Source of the DNA: Pedobacter cryoconitis
GTDB lineage: Bacteria > Bacteroidota > Bacteroidia > Sphingobacteriales > Sphingobacteriaceae
Reading direction: 5' to 3'
Assembly: GCF_014207135.1 (NCBI RefSeq)
Contig: NZ_JACHCC010000006.1
Coordinates: 351,124 to 415,123 of the forward strand
Length of the DNA stretch: 64,000 bases
This document shows positions 17,881-25,734 of this stretch, piece by piece. The notes under the pieces were generated by a model that worked only from the letters and a program-made list of their open reading frames with translations, was not told the DNA's origin and searched no databases. Both the position numbers and the translations under genes were made by a program. Positions within the stretch are counted from its first letter, which is position 1; every line of letters starts with the position of its first letter.

Positions 17881-19410
17881 ATGCTAGAAAAAATCATCAT
17901 TATCGATTTTGGATCTCAATTCACACAGTTGATAGCCCGCAGAGTGCGTGAGCTCAATGTTTATTGCGAAATACATCCATTTAATAATATTCCGGAAACC
18001 TTATCAGATGTTAAAGGTATTATCTTTTCAGGTAGCCCGTATTCTGTGCGTCAGGAAGATGCACCTCAAATTGATTTAACACGTTTTCATCAGAAATTTC
18101 CGGTACTGGCTGTTTGCTATGGTGCACAATATCTTGCACAGCATTCAGGTGGCGAAGTTCAGGCTTCCTCAACCCGTGAATATGGAAGAGCAAATCTTAA
18201 TTTTGTTCAGTCAGCAAATAAATTATTAAAAAACATAGGCGTTGATTCTCAGGTATGGATGTCACATGGTGATACCATCACTGTCGTTCCGGAATCATTT
18301 GAGATTATAGCAAGTACTGATAGTGTAAGAGTTGCCGGTTTTCATATTAAAGACTCGGATACTTACGCGATTCAGTTCCATCCGGAAGTTACCCATAGTA
18401 CTGACGGAAAACAATTATTAGAAAACTTCCTGGTAGATATCTGCGGTTGCAGTCAGAACTGGACACCAGATGCTTTCGTAGAAACTACGATTGCTGAGCT
18501 GAAAGAAAAATTGGGGAACGATAAGGTTGTCCTTGGTCTTTCGGGCGGTGTTGATTCAAGCGTTGCAGCAATTTTATTACATAAAGCAATTGGTACTAAC
18601 CTTCACTGTATTTTTGTAGATAACGGATTACTTCGTAAAGACGAATATGCAGCTGTTCTGGAACAATACAAACATTTAGGTTTAAACATCAAAGGTATTG
18701 ATGCAAAAGACCGCTTTTTAAGTCAGCTTGCGGGAATTAAAGATCCTGAACTGAAACGTAAAGCTATAGGCCGCGTATTCATTGAAGTATTTGATGATGC
18801 AGCACACGAAGTACAGGATGTGAAATGGCTGGCACAGGGAACTATTTATCCTGATGTGATTGAGTCTGTTTCTGTAAAAGGTCCTTCAGCGACAATCAAG
18901 TCTCACCATAACGTTGGTGGTTTACCTGATTTCATGAAACTTAAAGTGGTGGAACCGCTGAATACTTTATTTAAAGACGAAGTCAGAAGAGTAGGTAAGT
19001 CTTTAGGACTGGCTGATTTCATTTTAGGCCGTCACCCTTTCCCGGGACCAGGTCTGGCTATCCGTATATTAGGAGATGTAACGGCCGAGAAAGTGGCTAT
19101 CCTTCAGGAAGCTGATGCAATCTATATTAATAACCTTAAAGAAGCTGGTTTATACGATCAGGTTTGGCAGGCTGGTGCAATATTCCTTCCTGTTCAGTCA
19201 GTAGGGGTAATGGGTGATGAGCGTACATACGAAAATGTAATCTGTCTCCGTGCTGTAGAATCTGTTGACGGTATGACTGCTGACTGGTGTCATTTACCTT
19301 ATCCGGTTCTTGCGAAAATTTCAAATGAAATCATCAATAAAGTAAAAGGTATAAACAGGGTTGTATATGATATTAGTTCAAAACCACCTGCAACGATTGA
19401 GTGGGAATAG
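17881..19410 (+). CDS. guaA: GMP synthase (glutamine-hydrolysing)
   Basis: It converts XMP to GMP using glutamine and ATP. The 509-residue protein has the class I amidotransferase domain first (nucleophile Cys in [11 protein letters not shown], His/Glu in FHPEVTHS). The ATP pyrophosphatase P-loop [11 protein letters not shown] follows near residue 222. The C-terminal dimerisation domain ends in the conserved [11 protein letters not shown]. Length is normal. The next gene's ATG lies inside its last 44 bp. Identification is secure. Confidence 0.96.
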   Translation: MLEKIIIIDFGSQFTQLIARRVRELNVYCEIHPFNNIPETLSDVKGIIFSGSPYSVRQEDAPQIDLTRFHQKFPVLAVCYGAQYLAQHSGGEVQASSTREYGRANLNFVQSANKLLKNIGVDSQVWMSHGDTITVVPESFEIIASTDSVRVAGFHIKDSDTYAIQFHPEVTHSTDGKQLLENFLVDICGCSQNWTPDAFVETTIAELKEKLGNDKVVLGLSGGVDSSVAAILLHKAIGTNLHCIFVDNGLLRKDEYAAVLEQYKHLGLNIKGIDAKDRFLSQLAGIKDPELKRKAIGRVFIEVFDDAAHEVQDVKWLAQGTIYPDVIESVSVKGPSATIKSHHNVGGLPDFMKLKVVEPLNTLFKDEVRRVGKSLGLADFILGRHPFPGPGLAIRILGDVTAEKVAILQEADAIYINNLKEAGLYDQVWQAGAIFLPVQSVGVMGDERTYENVICLRAVESVDGMTADWCHLPYPVLAKISNEIINKVKGINRVVYDISSKPPATIEWE

Positions 19411-20602
19411 ATTCTGGTATCTGATATTTATTTGTTTTTGTCTGGCGGCTTGTTCGCCTAAGACAAGAACAAATAAATTGCCTAAAAAAGACACCGGGAA
19501 AAAAGAAGAGAAGAAAGAAGCCGTACCGGAAAAGAAATTTACTGAGGCCAATATCTCTCTGCTGATCCCTTTCAATCTTAATAATGCCAGGATCAAATCG
19601 GGAAGCAAGGCTGAACTGGAAAAATCGGCTATGGCCATTGATTTTTACCAGGGCTTCAAGATGGGCGTTGACTCTGCCGCTTCTGCCGGGATGAACTTCC
19701 GGGTAAAAGTGCTGGATACACGCGATAATAATGTTCAGATTACTTCACTGCTTAAATCAGGTCAGCTGACAGGCAGCAATTTAATTGTAGGTCCGATTTT
19801 TCCTGATGGGGTCAAGTTCATCACTAATTACTCCATAGCGAATAATATCCCCGTTGTTTCACCGCTTGCGGCCAGTCATCCCGATGAATTTAATAATCCT
19901 AACCTGATTTCTGTCGTGAATAATATTGATCTTCATGCAGGTAAAATAGGCGATTACATCAGGAGAGAATATAATCCGGGTAAAACTGTTGTTGTACTGA
20001 TTAATCCCAAAAAACCAGGAGATGAGATATTAGGCAGCCCATTGCGTGAGTATTTTCAGCAGGGTAAAGGTACCTCCTATACTTTCCAGGAGTTTGCTTC
20101 AGTATTTACAATGGAAACAAAGATGGTTCCAGGGAAACAGTACGTGGTATTGATTTCTTCTTCGGACAGGACTTTTGTAGTAGCGAGTCTGGACAAGCTC
20201 GCTAAAATGCAAAAATCCGGCAATCAGATTGATCTTTTTGGGCATCCAAACTGGAATAAACAAAATTACAATACAGAAAAACTCCAGCAGCTGCATACCC
20301 GTATTACTTCTTCTTACTGGGTAGATTATAAGAACAGAGACGTCATCCGTTTTGTGAAACAGTATCGTCATCAAAACAAATTTGAACCTACCGAATACTC
20401 CTTTAAAGGATTTGATATAGGCTTTTTCTTTGGAAAACTTTTTGCGCAATATGGAGCTGGTTACCTGAAACATCTGACTACTGAGCGTTATGACGGACTG
20501 GAAAACTCTTTCCGTTTCGTTAAGGACGAAAAACTAGGTTACATCAATACGAGTCTTTACCTGCTCGAGTATAAAAATTACGAGTTAAATCCTATAGAGT
20601 AG
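19367..20602 (+). CDS. Periplasmic-binding-fold lipoprotein (ABC substrate-binding-like)
   Basis: This ~411-residue protein has a lipoprotein signal ([16 protein letters not shown]) followed by a Lys/Glu-rich linker. A type I periplasmic-binding fold (residues ~55-400) then shows segments such as [14 protein letters not shown] and [12 protein letters not shown], as in leucine-binding or LivJ-like proteins. Some Bacteroidota relatives carry LysM repeats in front; none is present here. No ABC permease genes are adjacent, so a sensing or cell-wall role is as likely as transport. The start is uncertain: the ATG at 19367 overlaps guaA by 44 bp, and in-frame TTG codons near the guaA stop are alternatives. 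Confidence 0.7.
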   Translation: MILVQNHLQRLSGNRFWYLIFICFCLAACSPKTRTNKLPKKDTGKKEEKKEAVPEKKFTEANISLLIPFNLNNARIKSGSKAELEKSAMAIDFYQGFKMGVDSAASAGMNFRVKVLDTRDNNVQITSLLKSGQLTGSNLIVGPIFPDGVKFITNYSIANNIPVVSPLAASHPDEFNNPNLISVVNNIDLHAGKIGDYIRREYNPGKTVVVLINPKKPGDEILGSPLREYFQQGKGTSYTFQEFASVFTMETKMVPGKQYVVLISSSDRTFVVASLDKLAKMQKSGNQIDLFGHPNWNKQNYNTEKLQQLHTRITSSYWVDYKNRDVIRFVKQYRHQNKFEPTEYSFKGFDIGFFFGKLFAQYGAGYLKHLTTERYDGLENSFRFVKDEKLGYINTSLYLLEYKNYELNPIE

Positions 20603-20634
20603 GGGACACGCAAGAAAAACAATAGATAAAACAG

Positions 20635-21798
20635 ATGAAGTTAGAATATCAGATACGTTCCTTCGAGGAGGCCTTCAAGCAATACGATGGCCTTTTGCCA
20701 TTGCACAGATTCCTGTTTACTTATTTTAAGCAGCACAAACAGATGGGCTCGTCAGACAGGCGCTGGGCAACCAGGTATCTGTACAGCTATTTCCGTCTGG
20801 GTATGGCCTTAAAAAAAGAGAAGCAGCTGATACGTCTTGCTGTAGCTGATTTTTTGTGTAACCAGACTGAAAGTTTAGTCGTTAGCCATTATTTGCCTCA
20901 GTTTAAAGATCAGCTGTTGTTGCCGGTACAGGCAAAGTTAAAATTAGTGGAAGATGCTTTTCCTGCATTTAAACTGGAGGATGTATTTTCTTTTGCGACT
21001 GAGTTATCTGAAGGAATTGATACTGTAGAGTTCCTGACGTCATTTTTTATACAGCCGGACTTGTTTCTCCGGATCAGATCAGCTGATCATCAGCAGATAT
21101 TTGAGCAACTGGTTAAAGCTGAAATAGCTGTCCGCGAAATCAGTGTTCAAACTCTGGCGCTGCCTAACGGAACAAAATTAGAAAAAGTGCTTCCGGATAA
21201 TCAGTACTATCAGGTGCAGGATTTGTCTTCTCAGAGAACAGGTGAATCCTTCGCTCCAAAGCCTTATGATTACTGGTGGGACTGTTGTGCTGCTTCGGGC
21301 GGAAAGTCCCTGCTGCTGCATGATATCGAGCCTAAAATACAATTGCTGGTTAGTGATGTCAGAGAGAACAGCCTCCATAACCTCGATGAGCGTTTTCAGG
21401 CTGCTGGTATTAAAAAATATCAGAAGAAGGTATTGGATCTCCAGCAAAACAACGATCAGGATTTACATGATTATGCGTTTGACGGAATTATCCTCGATGC
21501 ACCCTGTACCGGATCCGGAACCTGGGGACGTACGCCTGAAATGTTGTACTATTTTGAGACTCATAAAATTGAATACTTTTCCAAATTGCAGCAAAATATT
21601 GCTGCCCATGTGGTGAAGTATCTTAAGACTGATAAACCGCTTATCTATATTACCTGTTCAGTATTTAAACAGGAGAATGAAGATGTGATCACTTATCTGA
21701 CGGATAACTTACCACTTAAACTGGAAAGTATGCAGAGTATAACGGGGTATAATGATAAAGCAGATACGATGTTTATTGCCAGACTGATTAAAACCTGA
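20635..21798 (+). CDS. RsmB/NOP2-family RNA cytosine-C5 methyltransferase
   Basis: This 387-residue AdoMet enzyme probably methylates rRNA. The AdoMet loop is WDCCAASGGKSLLLHD. Motif IV, DAPCTGSGTWGRTPE, and motif VI, YITCSVFKQENED, each supply one of the two catalytic cysteines of this family. The N-terminal ~200 residues correspond to the NusB/RNA-recognition part and are shorter than in E. coli RsmB (429 residues). It starts 32 bp after the binding-protein gene and is convergent with marC. The family is secure, the exact target base not readable. Confidence 0.88.
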   Translation: MKLEYQIRSFEEAFKQYDGLLPLHRFLFTYFKQHKQMGSSDRRWATRYLYSYFRLGMALKKEKQLIRLAVADFLCNQTESLVVSHYLPQFKDQLLLPVQAKLKLVEDAFPAFKLEDVFSFATELSEGIDTVEFLTSFFIQPDLFLRIRSADHQQIFEQLVKAEIAVREISVQTLALPNGTKLEKVLPDNQYYQVQDLSSQRTGESFAPKPYDYWWDCCAASGGKSLLLHDIEPKIQLLVSDVRENSLHNLDERFQAAGIKKYQKKVLDLQQNNDQDLHDYAFDGIILDAPCTGSGTWGRTPEMLYYFETHKIEYFSKLQQNIAAHVVKYLKTDKPLIYITCSVFKQENEDVITYLTDNLPLKLESMQSITGYNDKADTMFIARLIKT

Positions 21799-22365
21799 TT
21801 ACAGACCGGTATTGTTTCTGAAGAGTTTAATAGCAATAGCCAGCAGGATCACTCCAAAAGCCTTTCTCAAGACATTCAGACCTGATTTGCCAAAAAGCTT
21901 TTCCAGTCTTTCTGTATTTTTGAGAACGAAATAGACAAAGGTCATATTAATCAGAATACCGATAATAATGTTCTGAGTAGCATATTCTGTTTTCAGGGAA
22001 AGTAAAGTAGTCATGGTTCCGGCACCTGCGATCAGTGGAAAGGCTAAAGGGACAATCGAAACTGTTTCGGGTGCATCTTCATGAAAAAGAGTAAGTCCGA
22101 GTACCATTTCCATAGCAATACAGAAAATAACCAGTGAGCCGGCAATGGCAAATGACTCTACGTCCAGTCCGATGACTTTTAACAGGGCTTCGCCTGCAAA
22201 GAGAAAGATAATCATTAAAACAGTGGCAACCAGCGTAGCTTTCTCTGATTCGATATGGCCTGCTTTTCTGCGTAACTGAATAACTACTGGTATGGCACCT
22301 AATATATCAATGATAGCAAATAAGACCATTGAGGTAGAGAGTATTTGACTTAGATTGAATTCCAT
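21799..22365 (-). CDS. MarC-family inner-membrane protein
   Basis: This 188-residue integral membrane protein has about six helices. MarC/UPF0056 features include the early AIIDILGAIPVVIQL helix, LIAGAGTMTTLLSL, and the C-terminal RKAFGVILLAIAIKLF. The ATG at 22365 (MEFNLSQIL) is preferred over one 48 bp further upstream. That one lies in the palindrome region and would add a basic, aromatic extension. The function of the family is unresolved; E. coli MarC is not an antibiotic resistance factor despite its name. It is separated from the upstream permease by a large palindromic terminator. Confidence 0.85.
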   Translation of the reverse strand: MEFNLSQILSTSMVLFAIIDILGAIPVVIQLRRKAGHIESEKATLVATVLMIIFLFAGEALLKVIGLDVESFAIAGSLVIFCIAMEMVLGLTLFHEDAPETVSIVPLAFPLIAGAGTMTTLLSLKTEYATQNIIIGILINMTFVYFVLKNTERLEKLFGKSGLNVLRKAFGVILLAIAIKLFRNNTGL

Positions 22366-22388
22366 AACAGATCGTTTTGTGTAAATGT

Positions 22389-22444
22389 AAAATGATTTAA
22401 ATAAAAAAGCCACTAAGTAGTGGCTTTTTTATTTAAATCATTTT
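22389..22444. terminator. Perfect 56-bp palindrome, bidirectional terminator
   Basis: Arms of 27 bp (22389-22415 and 22418-22444) are perfect reverse complements around a central AG. The inner core GCCACTA/TAGTGGC is flanked by A- and T-runs, so an intrinsic terminator can form on either strand. It lies between two minus-strand genes and should stop permease transcripts before marC. Confidence 0.9.
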
Positions 22445-22453
22445 GAAGGCTGC

Positions 22454-23938
22454 TTAAGACTTTAGTCCGGCATTATATTCATTTCTGATCTTACTATGTT
22501 TTTTACTGTAAGTGTAGTAAATAATTACACCTAAAGCCATCCAGATCGCCAGACGTTCCCAGCTCACAATCGGCAGTGAAGCCATCATCAGCACGCAAAC
22601 GATAACTCCTAATATTGGAATTAAAGGTACCCATGGGGTACGGAATGGTCTTTCCAGATCCGGATCTGTTTTTCTTAAAATCAAGACACCGATACAAACC
22701 AGTGAGAAGGCAAATAAAGTACCGATACTTACCATGTGACCTAAATCTGAAACCGGTACCAGTCCGGTGAAGAAACTCACAAAAACCATAAACATCAGGT
22801 TAGTTTTCCATGGTGTCTGGTTTTTAGGGTGAAGGTCAGAGAATATTTTTGGTAATAAACCATCTTTACTCATGCTATAGAATACACGGCTTTGTCCTAA
22901 CAGCATCACCAGGATTACTGAGGTGTAACCTGCAAGAATAGCAATCATTAAAAAGCGGTTCAGGAAGGTATAACCTGTCTGGGCGAAAGCCGTAGCTACC
23001 GGTTTGGCATCACCAGCAAATTTGGTGTAATTTTCCAGACCTGTCATCACGTAGGCAAACAATACATATAATAAGGTACATACCACTAATGAACCGATAA
23101 TACCGATAGGCATACCTTTTTGTGGATTTTTAGCTTCCTGAGCTGCTGTACTTACGGCGTCAAAACCGATGAATGCAAAGAAAACAACACCTGCACCACG
23201 TAGTACACCGCTGATACCGAAGTGTCCGAAATCTTCACTGGAGAAAAAGTCGAAGAAACCTTTGGTACCTGCTTTTACAGCCTCTTCACCAGCATTAGGC
23301 GGGATGAACGGATGATGATTGGCATGGTTGATGAAACTCCATCCTAAAACAATAAATATCAGTACAACCGATACTTTAACAATAACCAGGATGTTATTTA
23401 CAGCCGATGAATCTTTCGTGCCTTTCATTAAAAGCAGCGATAGCAGGCATACAATAACAATTGCCGGGATATTGATAATTCCGCCTTCCCATGGGCCGTG
23501 TAAGAGGTTTGAAGGGAAGGTAATACCAAATTCGAGAAGGAACTGCGAGAAATACTGAGACCAGCTGGAGGCTACAGTAGCCGCACTCAGGGCGTATTCC
23601 AGGACTAAATCCCAGCCGATGATCCAGGCCATAAACTCTCCCATAGTGGCATAAGAATAAGTGTAGGCACTTCCGGCAACAGGAATCATAGAGGCAAACT
23701 CAGCATAGCAAAGTCCTGCGAAACCACAACCAACTGCAGCGATAATGAAGGAAAGTATAACTGCCGGACCAGCGTTGTCAGCCGCTGCTATACCGGTAAG
23801 GGAGAATAATCCCGCACCAATGATGGCGCCAACGCCCAGGGCTACCAGGTTGAAACTGGTTAGAGTCCGTTTTAAGGTACCCTCGCCACTTTCATTTGCC
23901 TCAGCTAATAGTTGTGGAATAGATTTTTTAAATAGCAT
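22454..23938 (-). CDS. APC-family amino-acid permease (tandem copy 1)
   Basis: This 494-residue protein has about 12-14 membrane helices. The N-terminal GVGAIIGAGLFSLTG helix breaks into the unwound substrate-binding segment typical of the APC superfamily, and FFAFIGFDAVSTAAQEAKNP is the CAT (cationic amino-acid transporter) hallmark. It is roughly 94% identical to the next gene (I count about 30 substitutions). The differences are mostly conservative and concentrated in loops and the C-terminal third. It has its own promoter and terminator. The likely substrate is a cationic or neutral amino acid; specificity is not readable. Confidence 0.9.
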   Translation of the reverse strand: MLFKKSIPQLLAEANESGEGTLKRTLTSFNLVALGVGAIIGAGLFSLTGIAAADNAGPAVILSFIIAAVGCGFAGLCYAEFASMIPVAGSAYTYSYATMGEFMAWIIGWDLVLEYALSAATVASSWSQYFSQFLLEFGITFPSNLLHGPWEGGIINIPAIVIVCLLSLLLMKGTKDSSAVNNILVIVKVSVVLIFIVLGWSFINHANHHPFIPPNAGEEAVKAGTKGFFDFFSSEDFGHFGISGVLRGAGVVFFAFIGFDAVSTAAQEAKNPQKGMPIGIIGSLVVCTLLYVLFAYVMTGLENYTKFAGDAKPVATAFAQTGYTFLNRFLMIAILAGYTSVILVMLLGQSRVFYSMSKDGLLPKIFSDLHPKNQTPWKTNLMFMVFVSFFTGLVPVSDLGHMVSIGTLFAFSLVCIGVLILRKTDPDLERPFRTPWVPLIPILGVIVCVLMMASLPIVSWERLAIWMALGVIIYYTYSKKHSKIRNEYNAGLKS

Positions 23939-23991
23939 GTTTAGTTTGATTGTTGTTTGTTTTGTTTTTTAGGATGAGGTTAATTCAAATC

Positions 23992-23999
23992 CAAACCTA
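23992..23999 (-). promoter_or_regulatory. -7 element of permease copy 1
   Basis: Read on the minus strand this is TAGGTTTG, an exact TAnnTTTG. It lies in a ~34-bp block shared almost perfectly with the region upstream of permease copy 2, although the leaders between block and ATG have diverged. That conservation supports it as the promoter. Confidence 0.6.
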
Positions 24000-24060
24000 A
24001 TTAAAATATATTTAAAAATAAAAGGCATTTTCTCCATAAGAACGTTTGGATACCTTTTAA

Positions 24061-24103
24061 AAAAAAGAAGCCGTATCGGGTTTTGATACAGCTTCTTTTT
24101 TTT
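24061..24103 (-). terminator. Intrinsic terminator after permease copy 2
   Basis: The stem 24061-24077 with 24085-24101 has one non-Watson-Crick position, which becomes a G-U wobble in minus-strand RNA. The stem ends in T-runs on both sides. It separates the two permease genes. Confidence 0.85.
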
Positions 24104-24122
24104 AATTCATTTTGTAGCAGGA

Positions 24123-25607
24123 CTATGCGTTAAGACCTGCCTTGTGTTCATTTCTGATCTTACTATGCTTTTTACTGTAAGCGTAGTAAATGATTATTCC
24201 AAGTCCCATCCAGATTGCCAGACGTTCCCAGCTAACCAGTGGTAAGGAAGCCATCATCAGCACGCAAACGATAATACCCAATATTGGAACTAAAGGTACC
24301 CATGGGGTGCGGAATGGTCTTTCCAGCTGAGGATCTGTTTTTCTTAAAATCAATACACCGATACAAACCAGTGAGAAGGCGAACAATGTACCGATACTCA
24401 CCATGTGGCCTAAATCTGAAACCGGTACGAATCCCGCAAAAAGACTTACGAAAAGCATAAACATCAGGTTAGTTTTCCATGGTGTCTGGTTTTTAGGGTG
24501 AAGGTCAGAGAACATTTTTGGCAATAAACCATCTTTACTCATACTATAGAATACACGGCTCTGTCCTAATAACAGCACCAGGATTACTGAGGTATAACCT
24601 GCAAGAATAGCAATCATTAAAAAGCGGTTCAGGAAGGTATAGCCTGTCTGAGCGAAAGCCGTAGCTACCGGTTTGGCATCACCAGCAAATTTGGTGTAGT
24701 TTTCCAGACCTGTCATCACATAAGAGAACAATACATATAATAAAGTACAGACTACCAATGAACCGATAATACCAATAGGCATACCTTTTTGTGGGTTCTT
24801 AGCTTCCTGAGCTGCTGTACTTACGGCATCAAAACCAATAAATGCAAAGAAAACAACACCTGCACCGCGTAGAATACCACTGATACCGAAATGTCCGAAA
24901 TCATCACTGGCAAAAAACTCAAAGAAACCTTTAGTTCCTGCTTTTACAGCTTCTTCACCTGGATTAGGCGGGATGAAAGGGTGATGGTTGGCGTGGTTGA
25001 TAAAGCTCCAGCCTAAAGCAATAAATATCAGTACAACTGATACTTTAACAATAACCAGGATGTTATTTACTGTAGAAGAATCTTTGGTGCCTTTCATTAA
25101 AAGTAATGATAACAGACAGACAATAACGATTGCCGGGATGTTTACAATTCCGCCTTCCCATGGGCCATGTAAGAGGTTTGCGGGGAAGGTAATACCAAAT
25201 TCGAGAAGGAACTGCGAGAAATACTGAGACCAGCTGGAGGCTACTGTGGCCGATCCAAGTGCGTATTCCAGGACTAAATCCCAGCCGATGATCCAGGCCA
25301 TAAACTCTCCCATAGTGGCATAAGAGTAAGTGTAGGCGCTTCCGGCAACAGGAATCATAGAAGCAAACTCAGCATAGCAAAGTCCTGCGAAACCACAACC
25401 AACTGCAGCGATAATGAAGGAAAGGATAACCGCGGGGCCGGCATTATCAGCCGCTGCTATACCGGTAAGAGAGAATAATCCCGCACCAATAATAGCACCA
25501 ACACCCAGGGCGATCAGGTTAAAGCTGGTCAGGGTCCGTTTTAAGGTACCTTCGCCGCTTTCATTTGCCTCAGCTAACAGTTGTGGAATAGATTTTTTAA
25601 ATAACAT
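24123..25607 (-). CDS. APC-family amino-acid permease (tandem copy 2)
   Basis: This 494-residue paralogue of the preceding gene has the same length and start and the same GAIIGAGLFSLTG and FDAVSTAAQEAKNP motifs. The two genes stand head to tail, each with its own -7 element and terminator. The duplicated unit was therefore gene plus promoter, not an operon extension. Both frames are intact and substitutions are conservative, so both copies seem to be under selection. It lies just downstream of the pyrophosphatase gene but behind its terminator. Confidence 0.9.
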   Translation of the reverse strand: MLFKKSIPQLLAEANESGEGTLKRTLTSFNLIALGVGAIIGAGLFSLTGIAAADNAGPAVILSFIIAAVGCGFAGLCYAEFASMIPVAGSAYTYSYATMGEFMAWIIGWDLVLEYALGSATVASSWSQYFSQFLLEFGITFPANLLHGPWEGGIVNIPAIVIVCLLSLLLMKGTKDSSTVNNILVIVKVSVVLIFIALGWSFINHANHHPFIPPNPGEEAVKAGTKGFFEFFASDDFGHFGISGILRGAGVVFFAFIGFDAVSTAAQEAKNPQKGMPIGIIGSLVVCTLLYVLFSYVMTGLENYTKFAGDAKPVATAFAQTGYTFLNRFLMIAILAGYTSVILVLLLGQSRVFYSMSKDGLLPKMFSDLHPKNQTPWKTNLMFMLFVSLFAGFVPVSDLGHMVSIGTLFAFSLVCIGVLILRKTDPQLERPFRTPWVPLVPILGIIVCVLMMASLPLVSWERLAIWMGLGIIIYYAYSKKHSKIRNEHKAGLNA

Positions 25608-25654
25608 GTTTAGTTTAGTGGTTAAAGTGTTTTGTTTTAGGGTAAGTTCAATTC

Positions 25655-25662
25655 CAAACCTA
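25655..25662 (-). promoter_or_regulatory. -7 element of permease copy 2
   Basis: TAGGTTTG on the minus strand is an exact consensus match, about 47 bp upstream of the ATG. The adjacent AT-rich block is shared with permease copy 1. Confidence 0.6.
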
Positions 25663-25679
25663 ATTAAAATATATTTAAA

Positions 25680-25714
25680 AATAAAAGGGATTTTCGCTGG
25701 AAATCCCTTTTATT
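25680..25714 (-). terminator. Intrinsic terminator after the pyrophosphatase gene
   Basis: A perfect 14-bp stem (25680-25693 with 25701-25714) has a 7-nt loop and a T-rich downstream side in minus-strand sense. Its distal arm abuts the conserved promoter block of permease copy 2. Confidence 0.85.
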
Positions 25715-25734
25715 CAGAATAATATATGGTTCGG

